The notes: generated by a model from the sequence alone, not told the origin. A stretch of 12,002 bases of DNA from Alistipes sp. (GCA_017934845.1 JAGBIR010000215.1:1-12002), one strand, 5' to 3'; positions 1-6,963 are shown, numbered from the stretch's first letter. Program-made: numbers and translations.

Positions 1-74
1 ACCGCTCGGAGGAGGGCCTTGAACTTCTGCGCCGCGTAGGCATCGAGTGCGTGAAGTGCGAGATTGCGGAGTAA
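1..74 (+). CDS. C-terminal fragment of probable dCMP deaminase
   Basis: Only the last 23 codons are present, ending in TAA at 72-74. The visible peptide begins RSEEGLELLRRVGIECV and closes with an acidic tail. This matches, from memory, the end of bacterial deoxycytidylate deaminases, where an EEGxxLLxxAGIEV segment forms the final helix and strand after the zinc site. The family deaminates dCMP to dUMP for thymidylate synthesis in the cytoplasm. The catalytic zinc motifs lie outside the window, so the call rests on one short conserved end. Another member of the cytidine deaminase fold is possible. The gene converges on ssb and shares a hairpin with it. Confidence 0.6.
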   Translation, partial: RSEEGLELLRRVGIECVKCEIAE

Positions 75-91
75 GTTTTCTCACATAAAAC

Positions 92-126
92 AATAAATCC
101 CGATAGATCAACTATCGGGATTTATT
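92..126. terminator. Bidirectional hairpin terminator between convergent genes
   Basis: Two 15-base arms (92-106 and 112-126) are perfectly complementary around a 5-base loop. The stem has a GC core (CCCGATAG) flanked by A runs on one side and T runs on the other, so the T-rich end trails the stem on either strand. It sits between the convergent ends of the dCMP deaminase-like gene and ssb, where a shared intrinsic terminator is expected. Confidence 0.85.
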
Positions 127-143
127 ATATCCTTACGCCATAA

Positions 144-614
144 TTAGAACGGCAAATCATCGGGATCATCCTGCGGAACTACAGGTGCCGGAGCAGGCTG
201 CGGCGTAGGCTGCGCTGGCTGCGGAGCATAACCACCCTGCGAGGGTTGATAGCCACCCTGAATAGCACCACCCTGCTGACTATCGCTACGACGGCCCAGC
301 AGCTTTAACTCGTCGGCCAAAATCTCGGTCGTGTAACGCTTCACGTTATCCTTATCGGTCCACTCGCGCGTACGCAAACGACCCTCGATATAGAGCTGGC
401 TGCCCTTCTTCACATACTGATCTACAACATTGGCCAAACCTCGCCACAGAATAACCGTATGCCACTCTGTAATCTCCTTTGCCTCGTTAGTCTGACGATC
501 GGTGTAACGCTCCGTAGTCGCAAGACGAATACGAGCCATCTTAACACCCGACTCGGTAGTGCGCACCTCGGGATCAACACCGACATTTCCTACCAAAATT
601 ACCTTATTAATCAT
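144..614 (-). CDS. ssb: Single-stranded DNA-binding protein SSB
   Basis: The 156-residue product binds and protects single-stranded DNA during replication, repair and recombination, normally as a homotetramer. Residues 1-107 form the OB-fold: it opens MINKVILVGN, has the ESGVKMARIRLAT strand, aromatic residues W51, W57 and W85 typical of DNA stacking, and YIEGRLRTREW. Residues 108-148 are a flexible Gly/Gln/Pro-rich linker. The protein ends DDPDDLPF, the acidic tip used by bacterial SSBs to recruit partner proteins. Length is normal for the family. The gene starts 14 bases after the lpxK stop, so it is probably cotranscribed with lpxK. An A-rich AAGAA stretch precedes the start. Confidence 0.97.
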   Translation of the reverse strand: MINKVILVGNVGVDPEVRTTESGVKMARIRLATTERYTDRQTNEAKEITEWHTVILWRGLANVVDQYVKKGSQLYIEGRLRTREWTDKDNVKRYTTEILADELKLLGRRSDSQQGGAIQGGYQPSQGGYAPQPAQPTPQPAPAPVVPQDDPDDLPF

Positions 615-628
615 ATATTCTTGTTTTA

Positions 629-1687
629 TTACTTTTTCAAATCATTATCGAAATGGATTTTACCATCCAACTCCAACTTCAACGTACCCAAGAAGTCGTG
701 ATCCGAGCCATCGATAAACTCCATAAGCATTGGCATATAGAACAAACGCTTACGGATAATATCGGGCACGCGACTACTTCTGCGCAACTTAACAGCATCC
801 TTCTCGGTCGTTAATAGCACTGCTTCGGGATACTTCTTCAGCCGCTCAACTATCTTCTCGATATCGCCGACCGAATAGACGTGATGATCGGGGAACTTAA
901 TCGAGCTTACGACCTTATATCGGCTACGCATACCTCGCACAAAAGCCTTCGGATTACCTATACCCGACATAACAATCACCTGATCGCCAACCTCCAACGA
1001 GCAATCGGTATCGAACAGCGGTACGGCATCGGTAGGCTTTACACGAGTAAAATATACTCTTTGGAACGCCAATTTCTGCAAATCCTTACGCCACAGACGC
1101 TGATCGAGTTGCGACATTGTAGGCGAGCATTTTGTAACGATAAAGTAGTTACCGCGATAGAGCGAATCCAGCGTATCACGAAGCGTACCGGCCGGCAGAT
1201 AGCTATCCTTGGCAAATGGACGCGTTGAATCTACCACCACCACATTAATCAGTGGCTTAACGTGACGATGCTGGAAACCATCGTCCATAATTATGAGATT
1301 TATCTCGGGATGCTCCGCCTCAATTCTCTCGATTGCCGTTACACGATCCTCGCACACGACAACCAACGTCTCGGGATACTTCAGCTTAATCTGCAAAGGT
1401 TCATCGCCCACGTCGCGATATGACGAAGAGGTCGTAACCTCGAAATAACCCTTTGTAAGACGGCCATAACCACGCGAGAGCAACGCAACATTGTAGTACT
1501 GTTGCATAAAGGCAATAATAAGTTCGGCAGCAGGGGTCTTACCCGTACCTCCAACCGTAATATTTCCGACACAAATTATAGGTGTTTTGAACTTACGGCT
1601 CTTCAACAGGCCACAATCAAAAAGCCAGTGGCGAAACTTAATTGCCACGTAGTAAAACACCGAAAGTATTTTCAGAAAAAAGCCCAT
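629..1687 (-). CDS. lpxK: Tetraacyldisaccharide 4'-kinase (lipid A synthesis)
   Basis: LpxK uses ATP to phosphorylate the 4' position of the tetraacyldisaccharide-1-phosphate lipid A precursor at the inner face of the cytoplasmic membrane. The 352-residue product begins with a hydrophobic membrane-associating segment (about residues 3-24). A Walker A loop, VGGTGKTP, follows at 45-52, then LSRGYGR (70-76), GDEP (94-97) and MDDGFQHR (134-141), all hallmarks of the family, and later a PDHHVY segment. Length is typical for Bacteroidota. The ATG at 1687 puts the membrane segment just ahead of the P-loop as expected. It is the first gene of a likely two-gene operon with ssb and has its own promoter at about 1762-1792. 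Confidence 0.96.
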   Translation of the reverse strand: MGFFLKILSVFYYVAIKFRHWLFDCGLLKSRKFKTPIICVGNITVGGTGKTPAAELIIAFMQQYYNVALLSRGYGRLTKGYFEVTTSSSYRDVGDEPLQIKLKYPETLVVVCEDRVTAIERIEAEHPEINLIIMDDGFQHRHVKPLINVVVVDSTRPFAKDSYLPAGTLRDTLDSLYRGNYFIVTKCSPTMSQLDQRLWRKDLQKLAFQRVYFTRVKPTDAVPLFDTDCSLEVGDQVIVMSGIGNPKAFVRGMRSRYKVVSSIKFPDHHVYSVGDIEKIVERLKKYPEAVLLTTEKDAVKLRRSSRVPDIIRKRLFYMPMLMEFIDGSDHDFLGTLKLELDGKIHFDNDLKK

Positions 1688-1711
1688 AAATGCCGTGCCC
1701 CGACCGCTGTT

Positions 1712-1730
1712 CTTAAATTCTTAATTTAAG
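1712..1730. repeat. AT-rich palindrome in the lpxK leader
   Basis: CTTAAATT (1712-1719) and AATTTAAG (1723-1730) are perfect inverted arms around three bases. The element lies in the predicted lpxK 5' leader, 25-43 bases before the start codon. In RNA it would form a weak A-U stem; as DNA it could bind a dimeric regulator. No function can be assigned. Confidence 0.5.
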
Positions 1731-1761
1731 TAACGGACCTACCATTACCCTACAATTCGGT

Positions 1762-1792
1762 CAAAGATACAATTTTTTTCGTTATTCTCCAA
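1762..1792 (-). promoter_or_regulatory. Bacteroidota-type promoter for lpxK–ssb
   Basis: On the minus strand, TATCTTTG (1769 to 1762) matches the TAnnTTTG -7 element. A GTTG lies 20 bases upstream (1793 to 1790), where the -33 TTTG element is expected. The predicted start of transcription is near 1755, giving an lpxK leader of roughly 65-70 bases. Confidence 0.65.
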
Positions 1793-1818
1793 CTTAAAAC
1801 CCCAATTTTACGTCATAC

Positions 1819-1839
1819 AAAACAATTATACATTGTTTT
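1819..1839. repeat. Inverted repeat, possible operator, between lpxK and the M23 gene
   Basis: AAAACAAT (1819-1826) and ATTGTTTT (1832-1839) are perfect 8-base inverted arms separated by TATAC. The element lies between the two divergent promoters, about 50-70 bases upstream of the M23 start codon and just behind the lpxK -33 element. That is a plausible place for a regulator to act on either gene. This is inference from position and symmetry only. Confidence 0.4.
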
Positions 1840-1874
1840 TACTCTGTTTTTACCTACGTTTTTATATTTTTTCG

Positions 1875-1882
1875 TAACTTTG
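1875..1882 (+). promoter_or_regulatory. -7 element for the M23–yhbP–ispD operon
   Basis: TAACTTTG is an exact TAnnTTTG match, but it ends only 7 bases before the ATG at 1890, so transcription would begin at or next to the start codon. I see no good TTTG -33 element at the usual distance. A near-match, TATATTTT (1863-1870), would give a leader of about 13 bases instead. Confidence 0.55.
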
Positions 1883-1889
1883 TCATATT

Positions 1890-3215
1890 ATGAGACACTT
1901 GATTTTTTACATATTACCACTTTGGCTTCTGATTCTCTCATCGTGCAAAAGCGACACACCCGAGGAGCAGGCAATCGAAGAGCCACAACACACTATCCTT
2001 TACGGCATTATCGCCGATGACTATCGTACCGAGCAGGGCCGTATCGAAAGCGGCGAGACACTCGGAGCAATCCTCAATCGTTATGGCGTATCGCCAGTGA
2101 TGATCGACCGACTGGACAAAGCCTCTCGCGAGGTATTCCCTCTGCGACAGATTCGTGCCGACCGACCATATATGGCATTCCTTACAACCGACTCGCTCAC
2201 TACCGACTCAATACCCGTAGGACGTCTGGACTACTTGGTTTACGAGAAGGATTTGGTCGAGTATGTCGTATTTGGATTTAAGAACGACTCCATCACTATC
2301 GAGCAGGGCGAAAAGGAGGTAACACTTCGACGCCAGCGTCGCTCGGCAACTATCGAGTCGTCGCTCTGGGGGGCCATTATGCGTGACAGCCTACCCTACG
2401 CATTGGCTGCCGATATGGAGGATATCTATCAATGGACTGTTGACTTTTTCGGTATTCAGAAAGGCGACAGTTTTACCGTCATCTACGATGAGAAACTTAT
2501 CGACACCGTACACGTCGGCATTGGTCGCATCTGGGGCGCAAAGTTCACCCACGGAGGTAAAGATGTCTATGCCATTCCTTACAAACAGGACGATAAAGTG
2601 AAATATTGGGAGTACGACGGAGCATCGTTGCGCAAACAACTACTTAAAGCTCCGCTTAAGTTCTCACGCATCAGCTCGAAGTTCTCTTATTCGCGCCTTC
2701 ATCCCGTTCACCGCGTATATCGACCCCACTTGGGTGTCGATTATGCCGCACCTAAGGGTACGCCTGTACACGCCGTAGCCGATGGCGTTGTTACGTTCAA
2801 AGGCTGGGGTGGCGGAGGTGGAAATACGCTGAAGATCAAGCACGCAGGCAACCTTATGACGGGCTATCTGCACTTGAGTCGCTTTGCCAAGGGCATTAAT
2901 CAGGGTACACACGTCTCGCAAGGTCAGCTAATCGGATATGTAGGCAGCACCGGCACATCGACAGGCCCGCACCTCGATTATCGCGTATGGAAAAATGGCA
3001 AGCCCATAAATCCGCTTACCGTACCGCAAGAGCCGACCGAGCCTATCAAGAAGGAGAATATGGCCGAGTTTGAGTATATACGCAATTGCATCGTGGCAGA
3101 GCTTAATGGCACAGCTACCGACGAGCAGATTATCACGCAGCTCGACTCAATTGTAATGCCCGCTTTAGCCGATACATTGGCACACGAAAATGTAGAGCCT
3201 AAGGCTGAAAAATAA
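1890..3215 (+). CDS. MepM-like M23 murein endopeptidase lipoprotein
   Basis: The 441-residue protein has a type II signal peptide: hydrophobic core at about residues 4-17 and an LSSC lipobox with Cys19. It is therefore predicted to be lipid-anchored in the envelope. Residues 30-250 resemble the regulatory N-terminal part of MepM/YebA proteins (an ESGETLGAIL segment, then a GDSFTVIYDE and IGRIWGAKFT segment). Residues 275-377 are the M23 LytM domain, with H280xxxD284 as zinc ligands, H328 in YLHL and H361 in GPHLDYRVWKNG. The usual second His of HxH is Asp363. The family cleaves peptidoglycan cross-bridges; the exact bond is not shown here. An acidic tail of about 60 residues follows. The start is fixed by the signal peptide, since no other Met is available. 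It is the first gene of a four-gene operon. Confidence 0.9.
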   Translation: MRHLIFYILPLWLLILSSCKSDTPEEQAIEEPQHTILYGIIADDYRTEQGRIESGETLGAILNRYGVSPVMIDRLDKASREVFPLRQIRADRPYMAFLTTDSLTTDSIPVGRLDYLVYEKDLVEYVVFGFKNDSITIEQGEKEVTLRRQRRSATIESSLWGAIMRDSLPYALAADMEDIYQWTVDFFGIQKGDSFTVIYDEKLIDTVHVGIGRIWGAKFTHGGKDVYAIPYKQDDKVKYWEYDGASLRKQLLKAPLKFSRISSKFSYSRLHPVHRVYRPHLGVDYAAPKGTPVHAVADGVVTFKGWGGGGGNTLKIKHAGNLMTGYLHLSRFAKGINQGTHVSQGQLIGYVGSTGTSTGPHLDYRVWKNGKPINPLTVPQEPTEPIKKENMAEFEYIRNCIVAELNGTATDEQIITQLDSIVMPALADTLAHENVEPKAEK

Positions 3216-3223
3216 GTACGGAT

Positions 3224-3643
3224 ATGGAGATTGATAAGCGTTTTGAGAAGTTTATTGCCAAGCACCATGTGCTTACGCTAGCAACTGCAACAACTGCCGG
3301 CGCACCCTACTGCTGTAACGCATTTTTCGCCTACGACAAGCACTCGGCGGCATTTATCTTCACATCCGATAATTCGACCCATCACGCCCAAATGATGGTC
3401 GCAAATAGCCGCGTAGCGGCATCCATAGTACTTGAAACACGCATCGTGGGCAAGATTCAAGGCTTGCAAATAACAGGTAATATCGAGCCCGCAACCGACG
3501 AGGAGAAAAAGCTATACATCAAGCGATTTCCATACACGGCCGTTGCCGATTTGACACTTTGGCGATTGCAGGCCGACATGATGAAACTCACCGACAACAC
3601 GCTCGGTTTTGGCAAGAAACTTATATGGCACAAACAGGAGTAA
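3224..3643 (+). CDS. yhbP: YhbP/UPF0306-family protein (PNPOx-like flavin fold)
   Basis: The 139-residue cytoplasmic protein matches the YhbP (UPF0306) family along its length. It opens with a KHHVLTLAT strand, has AFIFTSD followed by H-rich residues (about 44-55), then ETRIVGKIQGLQITG (71-85), KRFPY (100-104) and ends in TDNTLGFGKKLIWHK. The family belongs to the pyridoxamine-5'-phosphate-oxidase-like split-barrel fold, which usually binds flavin, but its substrate is unknown as far as I know. It begins 8 bases after the M23 stop, and its last 19 bases overlap ispD. This indicates one transcript and probable translational coupling. Confidence 0.85.
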   Translation: MEIDKRFEKFIAKHHVLTLATATTAGAPYCCNAFFAYDKHSAAFIFTSDNSTHHAQMMVANSRVAASIVLETRIVGKIQGLQITGNIEPATDEEKKLYIKRFPYTAVADLTLWRLQADMMKLTDNTLGFGKKLIWHKQE

Positions 3644-4308
3644 TAATAGTAGCCGGCGGCTCGGGTCGCCGTATGGGAGCATCGCTGCCTAAACAATTTA
3701 TGATGTTGGGTAACACCCCAATTTTGGTACGCACGATTAATCGCATGCGCGAGAGTCTGCCTGCCGCCGAGATTGTTGTTGTACTCCCCGAGGAGCATAT
3801 TGCACTATGGCACAATCTGTCGGCCCGTTTCGAAGTTGCTGCGCATCGCGTAGTAGCGGGCGGCAAAGAGCGTTTTCACTCGGTAGCTGCAGGTTTGGCT
3901 GCACTGAGTGACGAGGTGCGTTACATAGCCGTTCACGATGGTGTAAGACCGTTGGTGAGTAAAAAATTGATAATAAGACTTATCCTCGAAGCCGAACAAC
4001 ATCAGGTTGTAATTCCCGTCATAGCGCCCGCCGATTCGTGCCGAATTATTGAGGGCGAGTCGTCGATAACAATCGATCGCTCGACGCTACGATTTGTACA
4101 AACGCCGCAGGTTTTCCACGCCGAGGTACTCCGCAAGGCCTACGAGCAACCCTTCTCAACGGCGTTTACCGACGATGCCTCGGTTGCTGAAGCGGCTGGT
4201 TATGCAGTTCATCTATGCGAGGGGGAGCGTCAAAACATTAAGATAACCACGCCCGACGACATTACGCTTGCCGAGGCTATAATCGCCACAAGAGATGAAG
4301 AGATTTAA
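3625..4308 (+). CDS. ispD: 2-C-methyl-D-erythritol 4-phosphate cytidylyltransferase
   Basis: IspD joins CTP to methylerythritol phosphate, the third step of the MEP isoprenoid pathway in the cytoplasm. The 227-residue product has the nucleotide-binding signature AGGSGRRMG (10-18) with R16, then LPKQ with K23, the VHDGVRPLV block (103-111), VQTPQVF (158-164), TDDASVAE (182-189) and NIKIT with K206. These match the key arginine and lysines of the family. I chose the ATG at 3625 because the protein then begins directly at the first beta strand (MAQTGVIIVAGG). The frame is open upstream to a TTG at 3559, but that extension has no family match. It overlaps yhbP by 19 bases and the next gene by 14. 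Confidence 0.96.
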   Translation: MAQTGVIIVAGGSGRRMGASLPKQFMMLGNTPILVRTINRMRESLPAAEIVVVLPEEHIALWHNLSARFEVAAHRVVAGGKERFHSVAAGLAALSDEVRYIAVHDGVRPLVSKKLIIRLILEAEQHQVVIPVIAPADSCRIIEGESSITIDRSTLRFVQTPQVFHAEVLRKAYEQPFSTAFTDDASVAEAAGYAVHLCEGERQNIKITTPDDITLAEAIIATRDEEI

Positions 4309-4828
4309 GTATAAGATCGATCGTCGCACGATGATTCTTTCGGTGCTGGCAATCATTATCTTCATTGCCATTGCCGTCGCACTGCTACTTATTTACAAGG
4401 GTGGATTCTTCTCGGCCTGGTTTACGTCGCTCATTATCGCGCTGATGGCCCTGATGATTCTTTCGGTACCACGCTATATTGCAGTAAAAGAGGATAGCAT
4501 AGAGATTCACTGCGTGATGGATATAACCGCAATCGATATTCGAGAGATTGAATCGGTAAGAAAGGTTGACGCCTCGCAGATGCGATGGATCGTACCGCTT
4601 TTTGGTGCGGCAGGATTCTTTGGATATTATGGAAAATTTTTCGATCTAAAGGACTTCGACGCTATAACAATCTACGCCTCTGAGTGGAAGAATTTTGTCG
4701 AGATTATCGACATATACGACTATCGCACCTATGTTTCGTGCCGCAACAGCGAAGAGCTAATCGAGGCTATCACGCAAGCTATGGAGCAATATGCCGAGCA
4801 AGAGGATACTACGGGCGAGGAGAATTAG
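4295..4828 (+). CDS. Membrane-anchored PH-like domain protein, function unknown
   Basis: The 177-residue protein has a basic N-terminus, two closely spaced membrane helices (about 13-34 and 39-57), then a soluble domain (about 60-168) with alternating beta strands and a final amphipathic helix. This layout is that of bacterial PH-like (bPH2/YdbT-type) membrane proteins, for example the IAVKEDSIEIH start followed by the DIREIESVRKVD strand and turn. No catalytic motif is visible. The start overlaps the last 14 bases of ispD, so translation is likely coupled. The stop is a TAG, one base from the ancestral stop of the convergent zip gene. Confidence 0.7.
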   Translation: MKRFKYKIDRRTMILSVLAIIIFIAIAVALLLIYKGGFFSAWFTSLIIALMALMILSVPRYIAVKEDSIEIHCVMDITAIDIREIESVRKVDASQMRWIVPLFGAAGFFGYYGKFFDLKDFDAITIYASEWKNFVEIIDIYDYRTYVSCRNSEELIEAITQAMEQYAEQEDTTGEEN

Positions 4829-4829
4829 C

Positions 4830-5612
4830 CTAACCTAACGCCACATCGAGCATCATCATCAACGCAAAGCCCACAGCAACGCCAATAGTGGCAATATTCG
4901 AATGGCGCCCCTGCTGCGACTCGGGGATAAGCTCCTAGACAACGACATAAATCATTGCGCCGGCAGCAAAAGCCAACAAGAATGGCAAAATTGGCTCTAC
5001 CCACTCAATCAAAAGGATGGTCAGTATTGCCGCTATAGGCTCAACCACACCCGACGCAACACCATACAAGAACGCCTTCCAACGACTACCGATGCTCTGT
5101 TTCAAAGGCATCGACACAATCGCTCCCTCGGGAAAATTTTGAATCGCAATACCCAACGCCAAGGTCAAAGCTCCGGCCATAGTTATGCTGGCATTGCCAC
5201 TAATAGCTCCGGCCAGCACCACGCCTACGGCCATTCCTTCGGGGATATTATGCAACGTAACCGACAAGAAGAGCATCGCCGAGCGACCCAAGCCACTCTT
5301 CATGCCCTCTGGTTCTGTAGAGTCGAGATGGAGGTGAGGTACCACACTGTCGAATATCAGCAGAGCAAACATTCCAGCCAAGAAACCCAGCACGGCAGGT
5401 ACCCACGCCACCGACCCGCTCTCGGCGGCCATATCTATCGACGGGATGAGCAACGACCACACCGAGGCGGCCATCATCACTCCCGAAGCAAAGCCCAAGA
5501 GCAGTTTTTGAAGTTGTGGTGCGATAGTATCACGCAACAAAAAGACCATCGCTGATCCCAGCGAAGTACCCAAAAACGGCAACAGCAATCCAAATAACAG
5601 TTCTCGGCTCAT
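4830..5612 (-). pseudogene. ZIP-family metal transporter with in-frame TAG (truncated or decaying)
   Basis: Codons 1-225 encode a GufA/ZupT-type ZIP transporter, which imports divalent metals such as zinc. It has several membrane helices, a His-containing loop VPHLHLDS (91-98), the TM4 motif HNIPEG (121-126) and the TM5 motif QNFPEG (158-163), both metal-binding signatures. Codon 226 (4937 to 4935) is TAG. Reading on in frame gives 34 more codons beginning ELIPESQQGRHSNIATIGVA, with a final helix (VGFALMMMLDVALG) and a TAG stop at 4832-4830. Family members normally read VVVEELIPE here, so one G-to-T change (GAG to TAG) explains the interruption. The product as encoded (4935-5612) would lack the last membrane helix. 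It could be a pseudogene, a strain variant, a sequencing error or a still partly active protein. It starts 7 bases after mtnN. Confidence 0.85.
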
Positions 5613-5619
5613 AACTCCT

Positions 5620-6213
5620 CTACTTTAATTTTTCAAGATAATCGATAAACACACCAAAGTCGGTATGCGAATTAACAAAATCGTCGTACGAACACTCTGT
5701 ATCGCCCGCCTCGGGAACATCCGACACCATCTTCACTACAACAACAGGAATCTGGCCAAACAACTCTGCCGCCTGACATACCGCCGTTGCCTCCATATCG
5801 AAAAGACCCGACGCAACGCCGAAACGTGTTTTTATCTCGGTAATCATCTCACCATTTACAAACGCATCGCCAGTCCACACTACGGCATCATCGTGGCCAA
5901 GCAGCGGATAAGGCTCGGTAAGTTCGGGAACGAAGTCGCTCGGCACGCGGCAATCATGATAACGCGCCACACGAGGAGCAACAATCTCGCCACGTTCTCT
6001 ATCCAGAGTCGAAGCCGCATAACCAATAACCGCCACACGGTCAATCTCGCCATTTGCTCGCACCAAAGCCTGCGCTGTAGAAGCGGCCGCCAAAGCTTTA
6101 CCGACTCCCGTACGCACCACCGAATAGGTATTATTCAAGCCGCTGCGACCCTCAAGGGCTTTAATCATATTGCGGCACTCGCGTTCGGTTGGTGTAACTA
6201 TCAAGTATCTCAT
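5620..6213 (-). CDS. mtnN: MTA/SAH nucleosidase (Pfs/MtnN type)
   Basis: The 197-residue protein belongs to the nucleoside phosphorylase/nucleosidase superfamily. Glu10 in VTPTERE, the base/ribose-binding FDMEAT (138-143, with Glu141) and MVSDVP with Asp165 correspond to the catalytic Glu/Asp and ribose-binding MEA of Pfs. It would hydrolyse S-adenosylhomocysteine to S-ribosylhomocysteine and adenine, and methylthioadenosine likewise. It is somewhat shorter than the E. coli enzyme (232). On sequence alone a futalosine hydrolase is an alternative, but cotranscription with luxS favours this call. I start it at the ATG at 6213, which overlaps the luxS stop as TAATG. A longer start (6225) would need TTG. 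Confidence 0.82.
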   Translation of the reverse strand: MRYLIVTPTERECRNMIKALEGRSGLNNTYSVVRTGVGKALAAASTAQALVRANGEIDRVAVIGYAASTLDRERGEIVAPRVARYHDCRVPSDFVPELTEPYPLLGHDDAVVWTGDAFVNGEMITEIKTRFGVASGLFDMEATAVCQAAELFGQIPVVVVKMVSDVPEAGDTECSYDDFVNSHTDFGVFIDYLEKLK

Positions 6214-6731
6214 TACCAAGCACAATTATAAATTGAACCAATGCCCGCCTCATCGGCCTGCTCGCGAGTGTAAAGAGCGCGCATATAGGCTGCCATAGCG
6301 TCGTTTGTAGCTGCAACGGCAAACAATCCGGGGTTACCGCACTGCACCTCGTTAAGACCTACGATATCGTCCTTCGACTTAAGCGGAAAGACCTGCTTAT
6401 AGACTCGCGCCAACGCCGCGCGAATATCCTCGGCCGTAACATCATTCATAGTCGAGAGATAAAATCCGGTTTTACAGCCCATCGGGCAGAACGACACGAT
6501 GCTTGCGCCGATCTTCTCGTCAAGACGCAAATAGTAGGCCATCAGATGTTCGATAGTATGCACCTCTCCCGACCCCATAGGCGAATGATCCATCGGGGCG
6601 CGGAATCGCATATCCCACGAATGAACCGCCAAACTATCGTTAATTGTATAGACCGATCTTAAGTAGAGGCCCTCACGCAATGTCAAATGGTCAACATCAA
6701 ATGATGAAACAACCGAATTTTTACTCTCCAT
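6213..6731 (-). CDS. luxS: S-ribosylhomocysteine lyase LuxS
   Basis: LuxS cleaves S-ribosylhomocysteine to homocysteine and 4,5-dihydroxy-2,3-pentanedione, the precursor of autoinducer-2. The 172-residue product has metal ligands H58 and H62 in VHTIEH, the third ligand C131 in EVQCGNPG, and catalytic C86 in CPMGCKTGFY, so the active site looks complete. The N-terminal FDVDHLTLREGLYLRS and the RFxxPM segment are also typical. Length is slightly above the usual 150-165 residues. It is the first gene of luxS–mtnN–zip; its stop shares a base with the mtnN start. A promoter is not clear. The best minus-strand candidate is TATTTTTA (6877 to 6870) with TTG 19 bases upstream, which lacks the final G. 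Confidence 0.96.
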   Translation of the reverse strand: MESKNSVVSSFDVDHLTLREGLYLRSVYTINDSLAVHSWDMRFRAPMDHSPMGSGEVHTIEHLMAYYLRLDEKIGASIVSFCPMGCKTGFYLSTMNDVTAEDIRAALARVYKQVFPLKSKDDIVGLNEVQCGNPGLFAVAATNDAMAAYMRALYTREQADEAGIGSIYNCAW

Positions 6732-6963
6732 ATCTTTTAGTTTTAATTATTTTCTATTCAAATCGCATCACAATCGCCGTAGCAATCGTTAGCACCTCAA
6801 CCATTTCCAGCAATCGCACGACGTCGAAAGCACATTGAGTGTGTAAAATTAATATTTTTTGCGCAATACTAAAAATATATCGACTCAAATTCCGACCAAC
6901 TGTCAATCTCGGCTCCTCAATTGGCTTACTTTTTGCGCCTTCACACGTAAACGATTGACAAAA

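Noticed and set aside
3559..3624. Longer N-terminus for IspD
   Set aside because: It would need a TTG start deep inside yhbP. The IspD fold begins exactly at the ATG at 3625.
4935..4937. TAG in zip read as a recoded amino acid (for example pyrrolysine, or a reassigned TAG)
   Set aside because: TAG is an ordinary stop elsewhere in the window (the PH-like gene at 4826-4828 and the NCS2 permease at 8508-8506), and a single GAG-to-TAG change explains the interruption.
4902..5555. Long plus-strand open frame (217 codons) across zip
   Set aside because: It is antisense to the ZIP coding sequence. Its product is rich in Gln, Arg and His with no domain, typical of a shadow frame.
6761..6816. Repeated CAATCG words upstream of luxS (6771, 6783, 6811)
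   Set aside because: Spacing is irregular and the word also occurs elsewhere in the window, so there is no good case for an operator.
6856..6938. Direct repeat TTTTTGCGC at 6856-6864 and 6930-6938
   Set aside because: Nine bases in T-rich intergenic sequence could be chance. Neither copy fits the TAnnTTTG spacing exactly.
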